Below are positions 33,886-44,455 of a stretch of 64,000 bases of DNA, in pieces. Source of the stretch: Takakia lepidozioides (Eukaryota; Streptophyta; Takakiopsida; Takakiales; Takakiaceae). A program made the translations under genes and the position numbers. The stretch is taken from assembly GCA_030704615.1 (NCBI GenBank), contig CM060732.1:26970001-27034000 (forward strand), read 5' to 3'. How positions within the stretch are numbered: the stretch's first letter is position 1; every line of letters starts with the position of its first letter. The notes below the pieces were generated by a model. The model made no database searches. It saw only the letters and a list, made by a program, of their open reading frames with translations, and was not told where the DNA came from.

Positions 33886-34720
33886 CATGTTGAATTCTGC
33901 AAGTTAACTGGTTGAGTGAACCTTTGATAGTTTGGAGTGACTTTGACATGGTCCTGCCAATGTGACAACAGGGAAGTATCTAGAAACAGGTAACAGCTGA
34001 GACGAGGAGAAGCTGTGGAATGAATACTTTTCTGACCCTAGTCCATGGTGGGACAATCGAGGCAAAAAGGTGAATGCCTGTTGGATTACAGAGAGTAGCA
34101 GATGCAATTGACCATAGTGATAAGTTGAGTTGGGTGTTTCCTAGAACAAATCTAGGCTGTCATTGTCAGGTGTTAGCAGCAAGGCAAGGATGTATGCATG
34201 ATTTGTGCAGCGGCATGGATAGCTGAAGGAGCAGGGATAGAGTTTGGGTCCAAATTCATCCAAGAGGGCCGGACTTCAAGCTCTAGATTACCTATGATTC
34301 CATGTGGATCAATAGCTACAAGAAACCTGCTGCATGGGTAGATGGTCAACTAGAGGTAGCAGCTGCAGCGGCACAGTTGATAAAATCAGGCACCTCAACC
34401 ATGACCACAGCTTCTGAAAGAGGATCTACAGAGGTGGCTGAATGAGATGTGGTGTTTTGGAGTGCCATGATTGCAAGGTATGTGCAGCATGGTATGGGAT
34501 TAAGGCTTTGGAAACCTAGGAGCAAATGATGTGGGAAGGGATGAAGCAAGACCAGGTCATGTTCATTTGTGTTTGTAATATGCATATGGGAGCCTAGCAG
34601 CCCTGGGAAGGGGCAAAGAGGTTCATGGTGACATTATCAAAGCTGGAATTGTACCAGATGTCATTCTGAACATTCCCCTGGTGTACATCTACATCAAATG
34701 TGAGCCTGGCAGCCCTGGCC
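33886..34720 (+). pseudogene. Captured OSB-PPR gene fragment
   Basis: The first part encodes LWNEYFSDPSPWWDNRGKK (about 34,013-34,070). The second encodes PDFKL and a LWINSYKK-like segment (about 34,265-34,330). Together these resemble the PDF motif of organellar single-stranded DNA-binding (OSB) proteins. PPR-like pieces follow (34,440-34,720). It is nearly the same as units at 45.1-46.3 kb and is interrupted by stops. Another host-derived passenger of the CACTA element. Confidence 0.65.
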
Positions 34721-34929
34721 AGATAAGAACGTGAAGAGGGATTACAATTTCGTTCGCCCGGGCGTAGACATTGTCGGCAATGAGAAGAAGGCATGAAAGC
34801 AGTTCAGTGTTCCTAGCATGCATACGGAGACGCCGTGTAGAAGTTAGGCTCAGACTTTTATTATGGCTGGATTTTGTTGACAGTGTTCCAGCACTTACTC
34901 TCTGGGATTTTATTTTATTTTGTGGAGCT

Positions 34930-35852
34930 TGAATCCCCAATGGTACTTCTTTCACTACACTAGTGGTATGTGTTCCTCTAGTCATGTTCCTAATCACTTG
35001 AACGCCACTGTAATAGTGGTATAATTTAAAACTGTAAGAGTAGCCAAATACACACAATTGCCTCCATTACCACTCCTGTAGTGGTGTAAGTAATCACCTA
35101 TATATTACTGTATTAGTGGTATGAATTCCTCCAGTGGTATTCCTAATCACTTACACACCACTCTGTTAGTAATCATTCCAATCCATAGTTCCCACTCAGA
35201 GATACATCGTGGATGATTCAAACAGCTTACATACCACTATGTGGGTAATCATTCCAATGACCTACTGAGAGATGTCATCCACTCACATAACCACGGTTTG
35301 AGTGATATTGTATATTCTCAGTTTTCATATAATGACTCTGTGAGTCATTTCGCGATCACTCAACAAGTGGTTTCGCAAGTTATTGAATTTTTCACTCCAT
35401 CCATTTCGAAGCACCGACACATGACACATGTCCATGCTAAGAGTGTCGCCACGTGTCAACATAATCTCCAATATCATCCACGGACCACCGACTTCCATGT
35501 GTCCACTCGAAAACGGAAGTGGTTACTTTACCACTGTGACACATCAGTTTACCACTGTGACACGTCAAAAGTGGTTGGTTTACCTCAGTGACACGTCATT
35601 GACACATCATAGTGGTGAGTTTACACGTCACAGTGATTAATTTACCACTGTGACATGTCAGCGAACAGGTGGACCCGGACGTGAGTGGTTCGAACCACTG
35701 TCCTTAACCACTGATGCCACGTAATATCTTTTACCACTCACTTGTCCTAATCCACTGGTTCTTTGTCACTCTGGGGTCGGAGTGGTTAAGTGTCTTTTAC
35801 CACTCAAAATGAGTGGTTAACATAGTGGTTATTCCGCGTTTTCCTTCTAGTG
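34930..35852. repeat. Right subterminal repeats of the CACTA element
   Basis: Dense ACCACT/AGTGGT motifs in both orientations, several in the form TTTACCACTGTGACA(C/T)GTCA (35,500-35,660). The cluster ends in the terminal inverted repeat at 35,852. Confidence 0.75.
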
Positions 35853-35895
35853 ACAAGAGACACATTTTCAACCAAAAGAGATCGTTCCTAGGGGG

Positions 35896-37860
35896 GCACA
35901 AACAGTGTGCGGTGCCGCACACTATGTCATGCTGTCATTTTTCCCTGATTCTAGCCTGCATTACACAAACAGTGTGTCGTGCCGCACACTGTATTGTGAT
36001 GCCATGTTTTCAACATTCTACACATCTTCACTTAGGAGAAGGGATAGATTTTCAACCAAAAGAGATTGTTCCAGGGGAGCCCAAACAGTGTGCGGTGCCG
36101 CACACTGTTTTGTGATGTCATTTTGCCCTCATTTTGCCCTGATTCCAGCCTCCTTTACACACCCTTTAAGGCCCTGTTTCCATCATGCATTTCTATATGA
36201 CTCAAACGGGATAAGCAGAGGTGACTGGACTCAAACAGAGGAGCAGGGGGCCTACTTTCAAACGAATACATTAAAAAAAGGGGCCTCTCACAGTGTGCGG
36301 TACCACACACTCTTTCATGCTTCCATCCACAGCACATTGTTTTGTGCTCCTCTTCGTTTTGGTGCCCCTGTTCCGTGCTTCCATTTAGGTGTGTTTGATA
36401 CATGACAGACTGGCCTGGTGTTGTACATTTTGACATCAAAAATTGGCCAAAAAGAGGGGCTGCCGCACGTTGTTTGGTGCTTCGAATTAGGTGTGTTTGG
36501 TACCTGGCAAACACTGCTGGTGAGGTACATTTTGACATTAAAAAAAAAACAAGGAAGATGGGCACAAACAGTGTGTGGTGACGCACACTGTTTCGTGCTT
36601 CCATCTAGGTGTGTTTGGTACCTGGCAAACACTGTTGGTGTGATACATTTTGACATTAAAAAAAAACAAAGAAGAGGGGCACAAACAGTGTGCGGCACCG
36701 CACACTATTTCGTGCTTCCATGTAGGTGTGTTTGATACATGACACACTGGCCTGGTGTGGAACATTTTGACATAAAAAAAAAAACCAAGATGAGGGGCAC
36801 AAATAGTGTGCGGTGCCGCACACTGTTTCGTGCTTCCATGGAGGTGTGTTTGATACCTGCAAGACACTCCTGGAGTGGAGCATTTTTACATCAAAAACAA
36901 GCAAAGAAGAGGGGCACAAACAGTGTGCGGTGCCGCGTACTGTTTTGTGCTTCCATCTTGGTGTGTTTCATACATGACAGACTGACGTTTTGACATAAAA
37001 AAACAAGCAACAAAAGGGGGCACAAACAGTGTGCGGTGCCGCACACTGTTTGGTGCTGCAAATTAGGTGTGTTTGGTACCTGGCAGACACTTTTGGTGTG
37101 GTACATTTTGACATCCAAAAAAACAAAGAAGAGGGGCACAAACAGTGTGCGGCACCGCACATTGTTTCGTGCTTCCATCTAGGTGTGTTTGATACATGAC
37201 AGACTGGCCTGGTGTGGTACATTTTGACATTAAAAAAAAAAAAAACCAAGATGAGGGGCACAAACAGTGTGCGGTGCCGCACACTGTTTCGTGCTTCTAT
37301 GTAGGTGTGTTTGATTCCTGCAAGACACTCCTGGAGTGAAGCATTTTCACATCAAAAACAAGCAAAAGGCACATATAGTGTGCGGTGCCGCACACTGTTT
37401 CGTGCTTCAAATTAGGTGTGTTTGATACCTGCAAGACACTCCAGGAGTGGAGCATTTTCACTTCAAAAACAAGCAAAGAAGAGGGGCACAAACAGTGTGC
37501 GGTGCCACACACTGTTTCGTGCTTCCATTTTTCTATGTTTGAAGTTCTGGGGAACTGATATAGATAGTGACATCTTACACCAGCAAACCCTAAACAACTT
37601 TCAAGACCTACAGCAACAGTGTGCGGCACATCACAGTGGTTTCAACTTGCACATATTTCAGCTTGCCACCGTTTCGAACCAATTTGAAGGGTCAGAAACA
37701 GTGTGTGGTGGCGCACACTGCTTCAAGCTTCCATCTCACTTTAAAATTCACTGTCAGAGGGGAGACAGACAGTGTGCGGCACCGCACTCTCTCTCGTGCA
37801 TCCACAATCCTCTGCATACACACGGAGCATACAGATTGTGCGGCACCGCACACTGGGCCA
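35896..37860. repeat. Array of about 17 palindromes (B family), ~116-bp period
   Basis: Copies with core GCGGYRCCGC and arms CAGTGT/ACACTG start near 35900, 35965, 36084, 36288, 36563, 36681, 36800, 36916, 37022, 37138, 37260, 37372, 37487, 37693, 37770 and 37834, plus half copies near 36455 and 37615. From 36,563 to 37,487 the spacing is 106-122 bp. The spacers are conserved (a 'ttccatctaggtgtgtttg' phrase, an ACATTTTGACAT phrase and an A-run), so the whole ~116-bp unit was amplified. It continues the array broken at 18,541. Frames across it are not genes. Confidence 0.95.
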
Positions 37861-37884
37861 GCATAACATGAAGCAAAACAAAAG

Positions 37885-38130
37885 GTGGCAGTGAACAACA
37901 CTTGTTCCTTTCTTTGTGCTGCATTGGATGTCTCTCCAGTCGCAGGAGACCCTTTGCGCTTGGGACTGCTGTCTACGCCGAGCATGTTCTGGAGCATCTC
38001 CTCCATCCTCTTTTCCACTATCTGCTTCTTCATGAGGCCAGCATCAACATCCTCTTTGGCATCCGTCTCTCCCTCGGATGCAGTCTCCTCCTGACCCGTT
38101 CTCGGCAGTATGGGGGGCTGTTATTCCTCT
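37885..38130 (-). pseudogene. Charged coiled-coil-like exon, minus strand
   Basis: Minus-strand translation gives EETASEGETDAKEDVDAG, then MKKQIVEKRMEEMLQNML and a Ser/Pro/Lys-rich tail. This would fit an N-terminal region of the ParB-like gene whose next exons lie at 17.9-16.5 kb on the same strand, with the palindrome array and the CACTA insertion in the intron between. A TAA interrupts the frame further upstream, near 38,126. The link to the ParB exons is inference. Confidence 0.35.
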
Positions 38131-39066
38131 CCAAAATCCTGCTCTTGCATCGCCAATCTTTCCTCATTGCCCTCTTCTTCCTCCTTTCTCTCTTTCCAAC
38201 CTCATTCTATCTTTGGCTCTCTTCCTGTCCCTAGTGCTGGTAAAGTACAGCGACTTCCTTCTCTTCTTCCTCCGCTGGAAACAAACGCTCCCCACGCTGC
38301 CTCTAGAGGTCTCCAGTTTGACGTTTGCAACAACGGTTGCTTTGGCATGTATCGAAAATACAATTTGGACATTGTTAACCATATTTGGATGCGAGTGTCA
38401 TCATTGTGTGCGAACGGAATTCATCCATTTCTCAGCCTCTCGATCACCCAAGAAACTAAGTGGTGGCACTTCAATTGCCGTTCCGTCTATGTCAGATGTA
38501 CTTCGCCGGCTGCCAGTATACGAAAGGCTTTTTGCATTCATGGAAATTGAGAAGTGCCGTAAAAAACTGTCGCAAGTCGAATTTTGAACAGTACTTGCAC
38601 ATTGGCAATAATTGTGATGCTTCACATATGCATCCACGTATGTTGTACTGCCTATCCTGCAATTTACATTTTGCCGTCACCGGTGCAATGCAGTGATTTC
38701 GGTATAAAGCTTGGTGTCGGCAATCGTAATGTGTTGCGCACCTTCGTGCCAAGTGTCCCCCCTGAGTGTCAGTGTTTGTGTTTTGCTCTTCTGGCACAGC
38801 ACAAACAAATTTGATTCGGGGTTTCCTGTTTATTGGACTCCTGGGGTCGTTGCCGTCTTTCCATAATGGATGGCTTCATATCCTGTGCACGGTTTGCTTT
38901 TTATCCAAACACAATACAACTTCTTGCCCACAGTCATTGGGACTGTGCTACCCTTATTCACCTCAGTTCGTTTGAGGTGGATCCTCGCTTTACTGTTGTT
39001 CTATTTCTATGTTCCATTGGCTATGATTGTTTTCTGGTTCATTCTTGCATTCGAATTGTTTTGCAG

Positions 39067-40236
39067 TTGGAGGAAAGGGCCCAGTCTGTTCTACATACGC
39101 AGCTGGCTGACTATGACCATGACAGCACCGAAGGTCACCTTCCAAGCATACATGCGGAAATGAAGAGCCATAGTGTGGCAATCTTGTTTCTTCAGGGAGT
39201 TTAACAAGGAGGGTGGCATCAGTCGAACAAATGAGATTGACCAGCAAAAGAAAGGAGAAGAAGCCTGGAAACGATGCCTTTACAGGTGCGAAATGGACTA
39301 TGCTTCTTTGTTTTGCAAAGACACACTCTCCTCCATCCAACCTATTTTGTGCTGGCTCATATGAGTGTGCGGTGCCATATCCTCATTTGTTCTATCCGTG
39401 TGTAGTAACACCAACGTGCCCACCCTGGGCCCTTCAGGCTATTTTGTGTGCAGTGGTTACAGTGTGCGGTGCCGCATACTTTTTTTGGGGGTCTTCGTGA
39501 TGTGGTAGAAAAGCTAGGAGACAATAGTTGCATTGCATAATGAGGTTGTATTTGTGCCTGCAGGTACATAAAGTATGTTCTCATGGCAAAGAACTGCTTG
39601 GACAAACATCCTGATGTCGTGGACCTTTGGCTTGTTCCTACTGGCAACCACACCATGTTTACTACAGAGATCTTGCAGGGCTGGGGCCTAGACCATCTTT
39701 CTGCCTGTGGTTGGTATTTGGATTGCCCTGTTTCTGAGACCCCAGCGCAGGAGGTGTCTTTGAGGAGAGAGAATGAGCATGTGGCAGCTACCGCCACACC
39801 TGCCGACCTCGAGATTCATGATAGAAATTTGAGGACACTTGCAGAGAAGGAGCCTCCTGCTTAGGATACCCCGGGTAAAGGTAGAAAGGCAAAGGGAAAG
39901 GATGTTGCTGTTGCTGGGGGGAAAAGAAGGGGTAGGAGGAAGGGAGCGCAGGGGCAGGTAGGTGGGCAGGGAAGTGCTGCAGAAACTGGCCCTGCGGCGG
40001 ATGTCCAGCCGACCAAAGAGACTCCACCGCATGGTAGGGGATCCAGGAGAAAGAACAAGGGGGTGGTTGATCCTAAGGACCCGTACCATGCAATGGAGCA
40101 TCCCACGAGGGTTATTCGCCCTACCAAGTTGGAGATGGCCAACGTCAGATTCCTTGCCATGATGGAGTCCAAGAAATCTGATTACAAGGGTGATCCATCA
40201 CCAGTGTGGGAGAGGATTGTGGAGTTCCTCGGCACG
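39067..40236 (+). pseudogene. Back half of the ParB-methyltransferase-like gene, outer copy
   Basis: Two exons are homologous to exons 5 and 6 of the CACTA-borne gene. Exon 39,067-39,285 includes the AQSVLHT and FFREFNKEGG blocks and ends RCLYR, matching EQVVMHT, ARELQTARRS and RIVYR. Exon 39,565-40,236 begins YIKYVLMAKN and contains ACGWYLDCP, matching YMKYVLLQTG and ECPWYLDMS; a Lys/Gly-rich basic linker and FLAMME, IVEFLG blocks follow. The splice point between YR and YxKYV is the same. A frame change near 39,185 and a TAG at 39,862 make it a pseudogene. The methyltransferase motifs should follow, but a second CACTA end begins at 40,284. Confidence 0.6.
39363..39480. repeat. B-family palindromes in the homologous intron
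   Basis: A half copy (39,363-39,378) and a nearly full copy (39,461-39,480) of the GCGGTGCCGC core with AGTGT/AYACT arms, inside intron 39,286-39,564. The same intron of the CACTA gene has an A-family copy. Confidence 0.85.
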
Positions 40237-40283
40237 GTGCGTGTTGTCTTTTGCTTCTTGTGTGTTGTGGGCATGGTTCGTTT

Positions 40284-41600
40284 CACTACAGGAAAATGGG
40301 GGCTTTTGCAACACCCGAGCCACACCGCATCATCGGGAAAACGCCCATTTCGGGCACGGGGCAGGCGCCGTATTTGTGACGCCCGGCAGTCGCATGGGCG
40401 TCGCCAAAATGACGTCACAAAAATGCAACGTATGGGGGTCGCGAGCCCCCGCCCCAACTCCCGCGACTGTCGGACGTTGCTTTTCAGGCCGTCCACGCCG
40501 ATGGCAGGGGCCTCCTTCGAGCGACGTCTCACCGTCGCGGACCTCTAGCCGACGGCGTTGGTGGGGGCGACGGCGCGGCGTCACATCCCTTTTTTTTTCT
40601 AACCTGCCCGGGAGTCCCATCCTAAAACCCAAAACACGTGGCGTAAGCCGGGTGGTACGCCAAGCGACGCCAGTGCGTCGCTGCAAGCGACTATTGGGCG
40701 TGGCAAAAAAAAACAGTAGGAGCAGAAGTCAGGCTCCGCTCGGGCGTGGGTTTTTGCGACGCTTTGGCGTCTCTTTTTAATATTTAATCAAAAAAATAAA
40801 AGACGTGGCGTAGGCAGGGTGGCAGGCTCCGCGACGCCAGGGCGTCGCGGCTTGCGACCCTCGGACCAAAAAAACACGTCGCAGGGGGTGTCGGGCGTTG
40901 CCGCCCACAAATGGGATCGGCGACGCTTGAACGTCGCGGCTTGCAACCCCCGCCCAAAAAGCACGTCGCCAATGGCGACGTCCTGCAGTCGCAAGGGCAA
41001 CCTAGTGGGGAGGGGTTTGGGGTTGATTTTGGGAGTGAATTGGGGGTGGTTTTTGTTTTTTGCCTGGTTTTGTTTTTGGGGATGGGAGACCTTACAGCTT
41101 CTATTTCTCTGATTTAGCAGGTACACATTTGAGCAAGCATGAATTGAGGGTGAGGACGGTGCGACACATGAATAAGATGGAAGATGGAAAGATGGAAGTA
41201 TATTTACAGGAAATGAGCTGAAAAGCTCACAAGGGTTCAGTAGGCTGACCCTGGGACCTACATGGACTAGGACTAGTCATCCTCATCCTCATCCTCAGTG
41301 GAGGACTCAGAGCTATCCAATGAGCCTGCGGACTCCGCGCCCTTTGTCAAAGCACCTAAATGAGGCGGCGTTCCCCTAAGTCCCACAGAGCTCTCATCCA
41401 ATCCCTGGCCATGACCCCCGACCTCATCCATACTAGTGCCTTGTAATGCACTCATCCCCTCCGTGTTGGCCATGTTCTTCATGAGGGATTGCCAACCATG
41501 CTCCTTGGCGTAGTTGTACTCGTGATTCGGGGGGCACATTTGCTGACGTGTGTTTCACAAAAACAGATAAAGAATTTGTGGCCTTGGGGGAATAGATATT
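40284..41600. mobile_element. End of a second CACTA element
   Basis: The sequence starts CACTACAGGAAAATGGGGGC, a typical CACTA terminus. A GC-rich subterminal region (40,300-41,000) follows with many GGCGTCGC/GCGACGCC motifs in both orientations. A minus-strand frame with an acidic C-terminus ends at 41,273, about 1 kb in, the same layout as the first CACTA. It interrupts the ParB-methyltransferase-like copy in the intron after 40,236. The opposite end was not found in the window, so it is truncated near 41,600 or extends through the PPR block. Confidence 0.6.
41273..41541 (-). pseudogene. Putative C-terminal exon of a CACTA transposase gene
   Basis: Minus-strand frame beginning after an acceptor-like CAG near 41,542: MCPPNHEYNYAKEHGWQSLM, then a Gly/Ser-rich segment, ending in the acidic run SSESSTEDEDEDD. 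No domain is recognised. Its position and orientation relative to the CACTA end suggest the end of that element's own gene. Confidence 0.4.
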
Positions 41601-41635
41601 TTAATATGTACTGCCTCCACTTGGAAGTGACATGG

Positions 41636-44455
41636 AAGGTCCATGGTGACATCGTGAAAGCTGGAATTGTAGGGTTTGTCGTTCTGAACACCGCCCTGGT
41701 GGACATGTATGCCGAATACGGGAGCATTGAAGATGCGAAGGTAGTGTTCGATTGTGGCTCAACGAGATGTGGTGTCGTGGAGTGCGATGATCGCATTGGC
41801 AGCAAGGCAAGGATGTATGCATGATTTGTGCAGAGGCAGTGATAGCTGAAGGAGCATGATAGAGTGTGTGTCCATATTCATCCAAGAGGGTCGGATTTCA
41901 AGCTCCAGATTACCTATGGATCCCTGTGGAAGGATAGCTACAAGAAACCTCCATGGGTAGATGGTTAGCTGGAAGCGAGCTATAGCGGCACAGTTGATAA
42001 AATCAGGCACCTCAACCATGACCACAGCTTCTGGAAGAGGATCAAGAGAGGGAGTCCACAATGCCTCTTCTGGCACTTATGGGCATGTGAAGATGCTTTA
42101 TGAGGCAGGCAGACTGAAAGAGGCTCTACAGATTTTAAACCAAAGAGGCATTTCAGCAGATGTAGATATGTATGTGTGTCTCTTGCATAAGTGCATCAAG
42201 ATGAAAGGCCTAGAAGTTGGAAAGCAAGTGCACACTCACATTGTCCAAAGTGGATTCACGCCGAACGTTTTTCTACTCAACAACCTTGTCAACGTGTATG
42301 TTAAGGGGAGCATCATGGACGATCACCAAGTGTTCAACACAGAATGCCTCAACGATCTTTGATCACGTGGAATATAATGTTGGCAGGATTACCAAGCATG
42401 GGCGTGGTACGAATGCTTTGGAGACCTGTGAGCAAATGATGCGCGAAGGGCTGAAGCCCAACCACATCGCGTTTGTATGTGTTTGCAATGCGTGTGCAAG
42501 CCTGGAAAAGGGGAACGAGGTCCATGGTGACATCGGTCAAAGCTGGAATTGCACCGGATGTCATTCTGAACACTGCCCTGACCTGGACATGTATGCCAAA
42601 TGTGGATGCATTGAGGATGCAAAGGGAGTTTTTGACACTATGGCTGAACAAGATGTGGTGTTGTGGAGTGCAATGCTTGCAGGGTATGCACAACAGGGAC
42701 GTGGGATGGAGGCTTTGGAGACCTATGATCCAATGATGGGGGAGGGGGTGAAGCCCGGCCACTTTGTGTGCATTTGCAATGCTTGTGCAAGCCTGGCAGC
42801 CCTGGACAAGGGCAAAGAGGTGCATGGGGATATCATTAAAGCTGGAATTGTACCAAATGTCATTCTGAACACTGCCCTGGCAGCTCTGGAAAAGGGGAAA
42901 GAGGTCCATGGCGACATCTTCAGAGCTGGAATTGTACCAAATGTCAGTCTGAACCATACCTTGGTGGACATGTATGCGAAATGTGGGTGCATCGAGCCTG
43001 GACGAGGGCAAAGAGGTGCATGGGGTATCATCAAAGCTGGAATTGTACCAAATGTCATTATGAGCACTGCCCTGGCAGCTCTGGAAAAAGGGGAAAGAGT
43101 CCATGGCGACATCTTCAGAGCTGGAATTGTACCAAATGTCATTCTGAACCATATACTGGTGGACATGTATGCAAAATGTGGATGCATTGAGCCCTGGACA
43201 AGGGCAAAGCGGTGCATGGGGTATCATCAAAGCTGGAATTGTACCAAATGTCATTATGAACACTGCCCTGGCAGCTCTGGAAAAGGGGAAAGAGGTCCAT
43301 GGCGGCATCTTCAGAGCTGGAATTGTACCAAATGTCATTCTGAACCATACCCTGGTGGACATGTTTTGCAAAATGTGGGTGCAAAGGGATCTAGGATCTA
43401 GGATGCAAAGGGAGTGTTCAACACTAGGGCTGAACGAGATGTGGTGTCATGGAGTGCAAGGGTATGCACGGCAGGGACGTGGGATGGAGGCTTTGGAGAG
43501 CTATGAGCAAATGATGGGGGAAGCACATCATGTTTGTGTGCATTTGCAATGCTTGTGCAAGCCTGGCAGCCGGCCTGGAGAAGGGCAAGAGGTGCATGGG
43601 GATATCATCAAAGTTGGAATTGTGCCAAATGTCAATCTGAACACTGCCCTGGCAGCTTTGGAAAAGGGGAAAGAGGTCCATGGCGACATCTTCAGAGTTG
43701 GAATTGTACCAGATGTCATTCTGAACAAAACCCTGGTGAACATGTTTGCAAAATGTGGGTGCATCTAGGATGCAAAGGGAGTGTTCGAGACTGTGGCTGA
43801 ACGAGATGTGGTGTCATGGAGTGCGATGCTTGCAGGGTATGCATGGCAGGGACGTGGGATGGAGGCTTTGGAGAGCTATGAGCAAAGGATGGGGGAAGCA
43901 CATCATGTTTGTGTGCATTTGCAATGTGTGTGCAAGCCTGGCAGCCCTGGAGAAGGGCAAGAGGTGCATGGGGACATCATCAAAGCTCGAATTGTGCCAA
44001 ATGTCAATCTGAACACTGCCTTGGCAGCTTCGGAAATGGGGAAAGATGTGCATGGCAACATCTTCAGAGTTGGAATTGTACCAGATGACATTCTGAACAA
44101 TACCCTGTTGAACATGTTTGCAAAATGTGGGTGCATCTAGGATGCAAAGGGAGTGTTCGACACTATGGCTGAACGAGATGTGGTGTCGTGGAGTGCAATG
44201 CTTGCAGGGTATGCACAACAGGGACTTGGGATGGAGGCTTTGCAGAGCTATGAGCAATGGAAGCACATCATGTTTGTGTGCATTTGCAATGCTTGTGCAA
44301 ACCTAGCAGCCGGCCTGGAGAAGGGCAAAGAGGTGCATGGGGATATCATCAAAGCTGGAATTGTACCAAATGTCAATCTGAGCACTGCCCTGGCAGCTTT
44401 GGAAAAGGGGAAAGAGGTCCACATGTCGCCTTCAGAGCTGGAATTGTACCAAGGT
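41636..44455 (+). pseudogene. OSB-PPR pseudogene, expanded PPR unit (block B1)
   Basis: A short PPR piece (41,636-41,795) is followed by the PDF-type segment (about 41,890-41,970). The N-terminal PPR region comes next (GHVKMLYEAGRLKEALQIL, VGKQVHTHIVQSGFTPNVFL; 42,080-42,340). A long run of near-identical PPR motifs then extends to 44,450 (VFDTMAEQDVVLWSAMLAGY, KEVHGDIIKAGIVPNVILN, LVDMYAKCGCIE). The longest frame is 42,217-43,401 (394 residues). Several stops and frame changes occur. The repeats are too alike to be an old PPR tract and look recently amplified. Original role: organellar RNA binding/processing, from the family. Confidence 0.75.

Larger units (their letters stand above)
18544..35852. 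mobile_element. CACTA (En/Spm) element, complete ends, 17.3 kb
   Basis: The left end begins CACTAGAGGAAAAACGTGG. The reverse complement of the right end begins CACTAGAAGGAAAACGCGG, with the match continuing through AATAACCA. The 3-bp sequence ACA directly flanks both ends (18,541-18,543 and 35,853-35,855), the expected CACTA target-site duplication. Both ends have subterminal clusters of ACCACT/AGTGGT motifs. A DUF4218-like TNP2 piece lies inside on the minus strand. The catalytic part of TNP2 is missing, so the element needs help in trans. The cargo is captured PPR/OSB fragments, gene X pieces, a ParB-methyltransferase-like gene and an array of A-family palindromes. It sits inside a B-family palindrome array; joining the flanks restores a plausible array unit. 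Confidence 0.9.

Noticed and set aside
35813-37871. Open frames across the B-family array
   Set aside because: They are periodic translations of the ~116-bp unit (VCGAAHC and MCLIPARH words), with no conservation beyond the DNA repeat.
40190-41126. GC-rich overlapping frames near 40.2-41.1 kb
   Set aside because: They translate the GGCGTCGC subterminal motifs of the second CACTA end; high GC keeps frames open.
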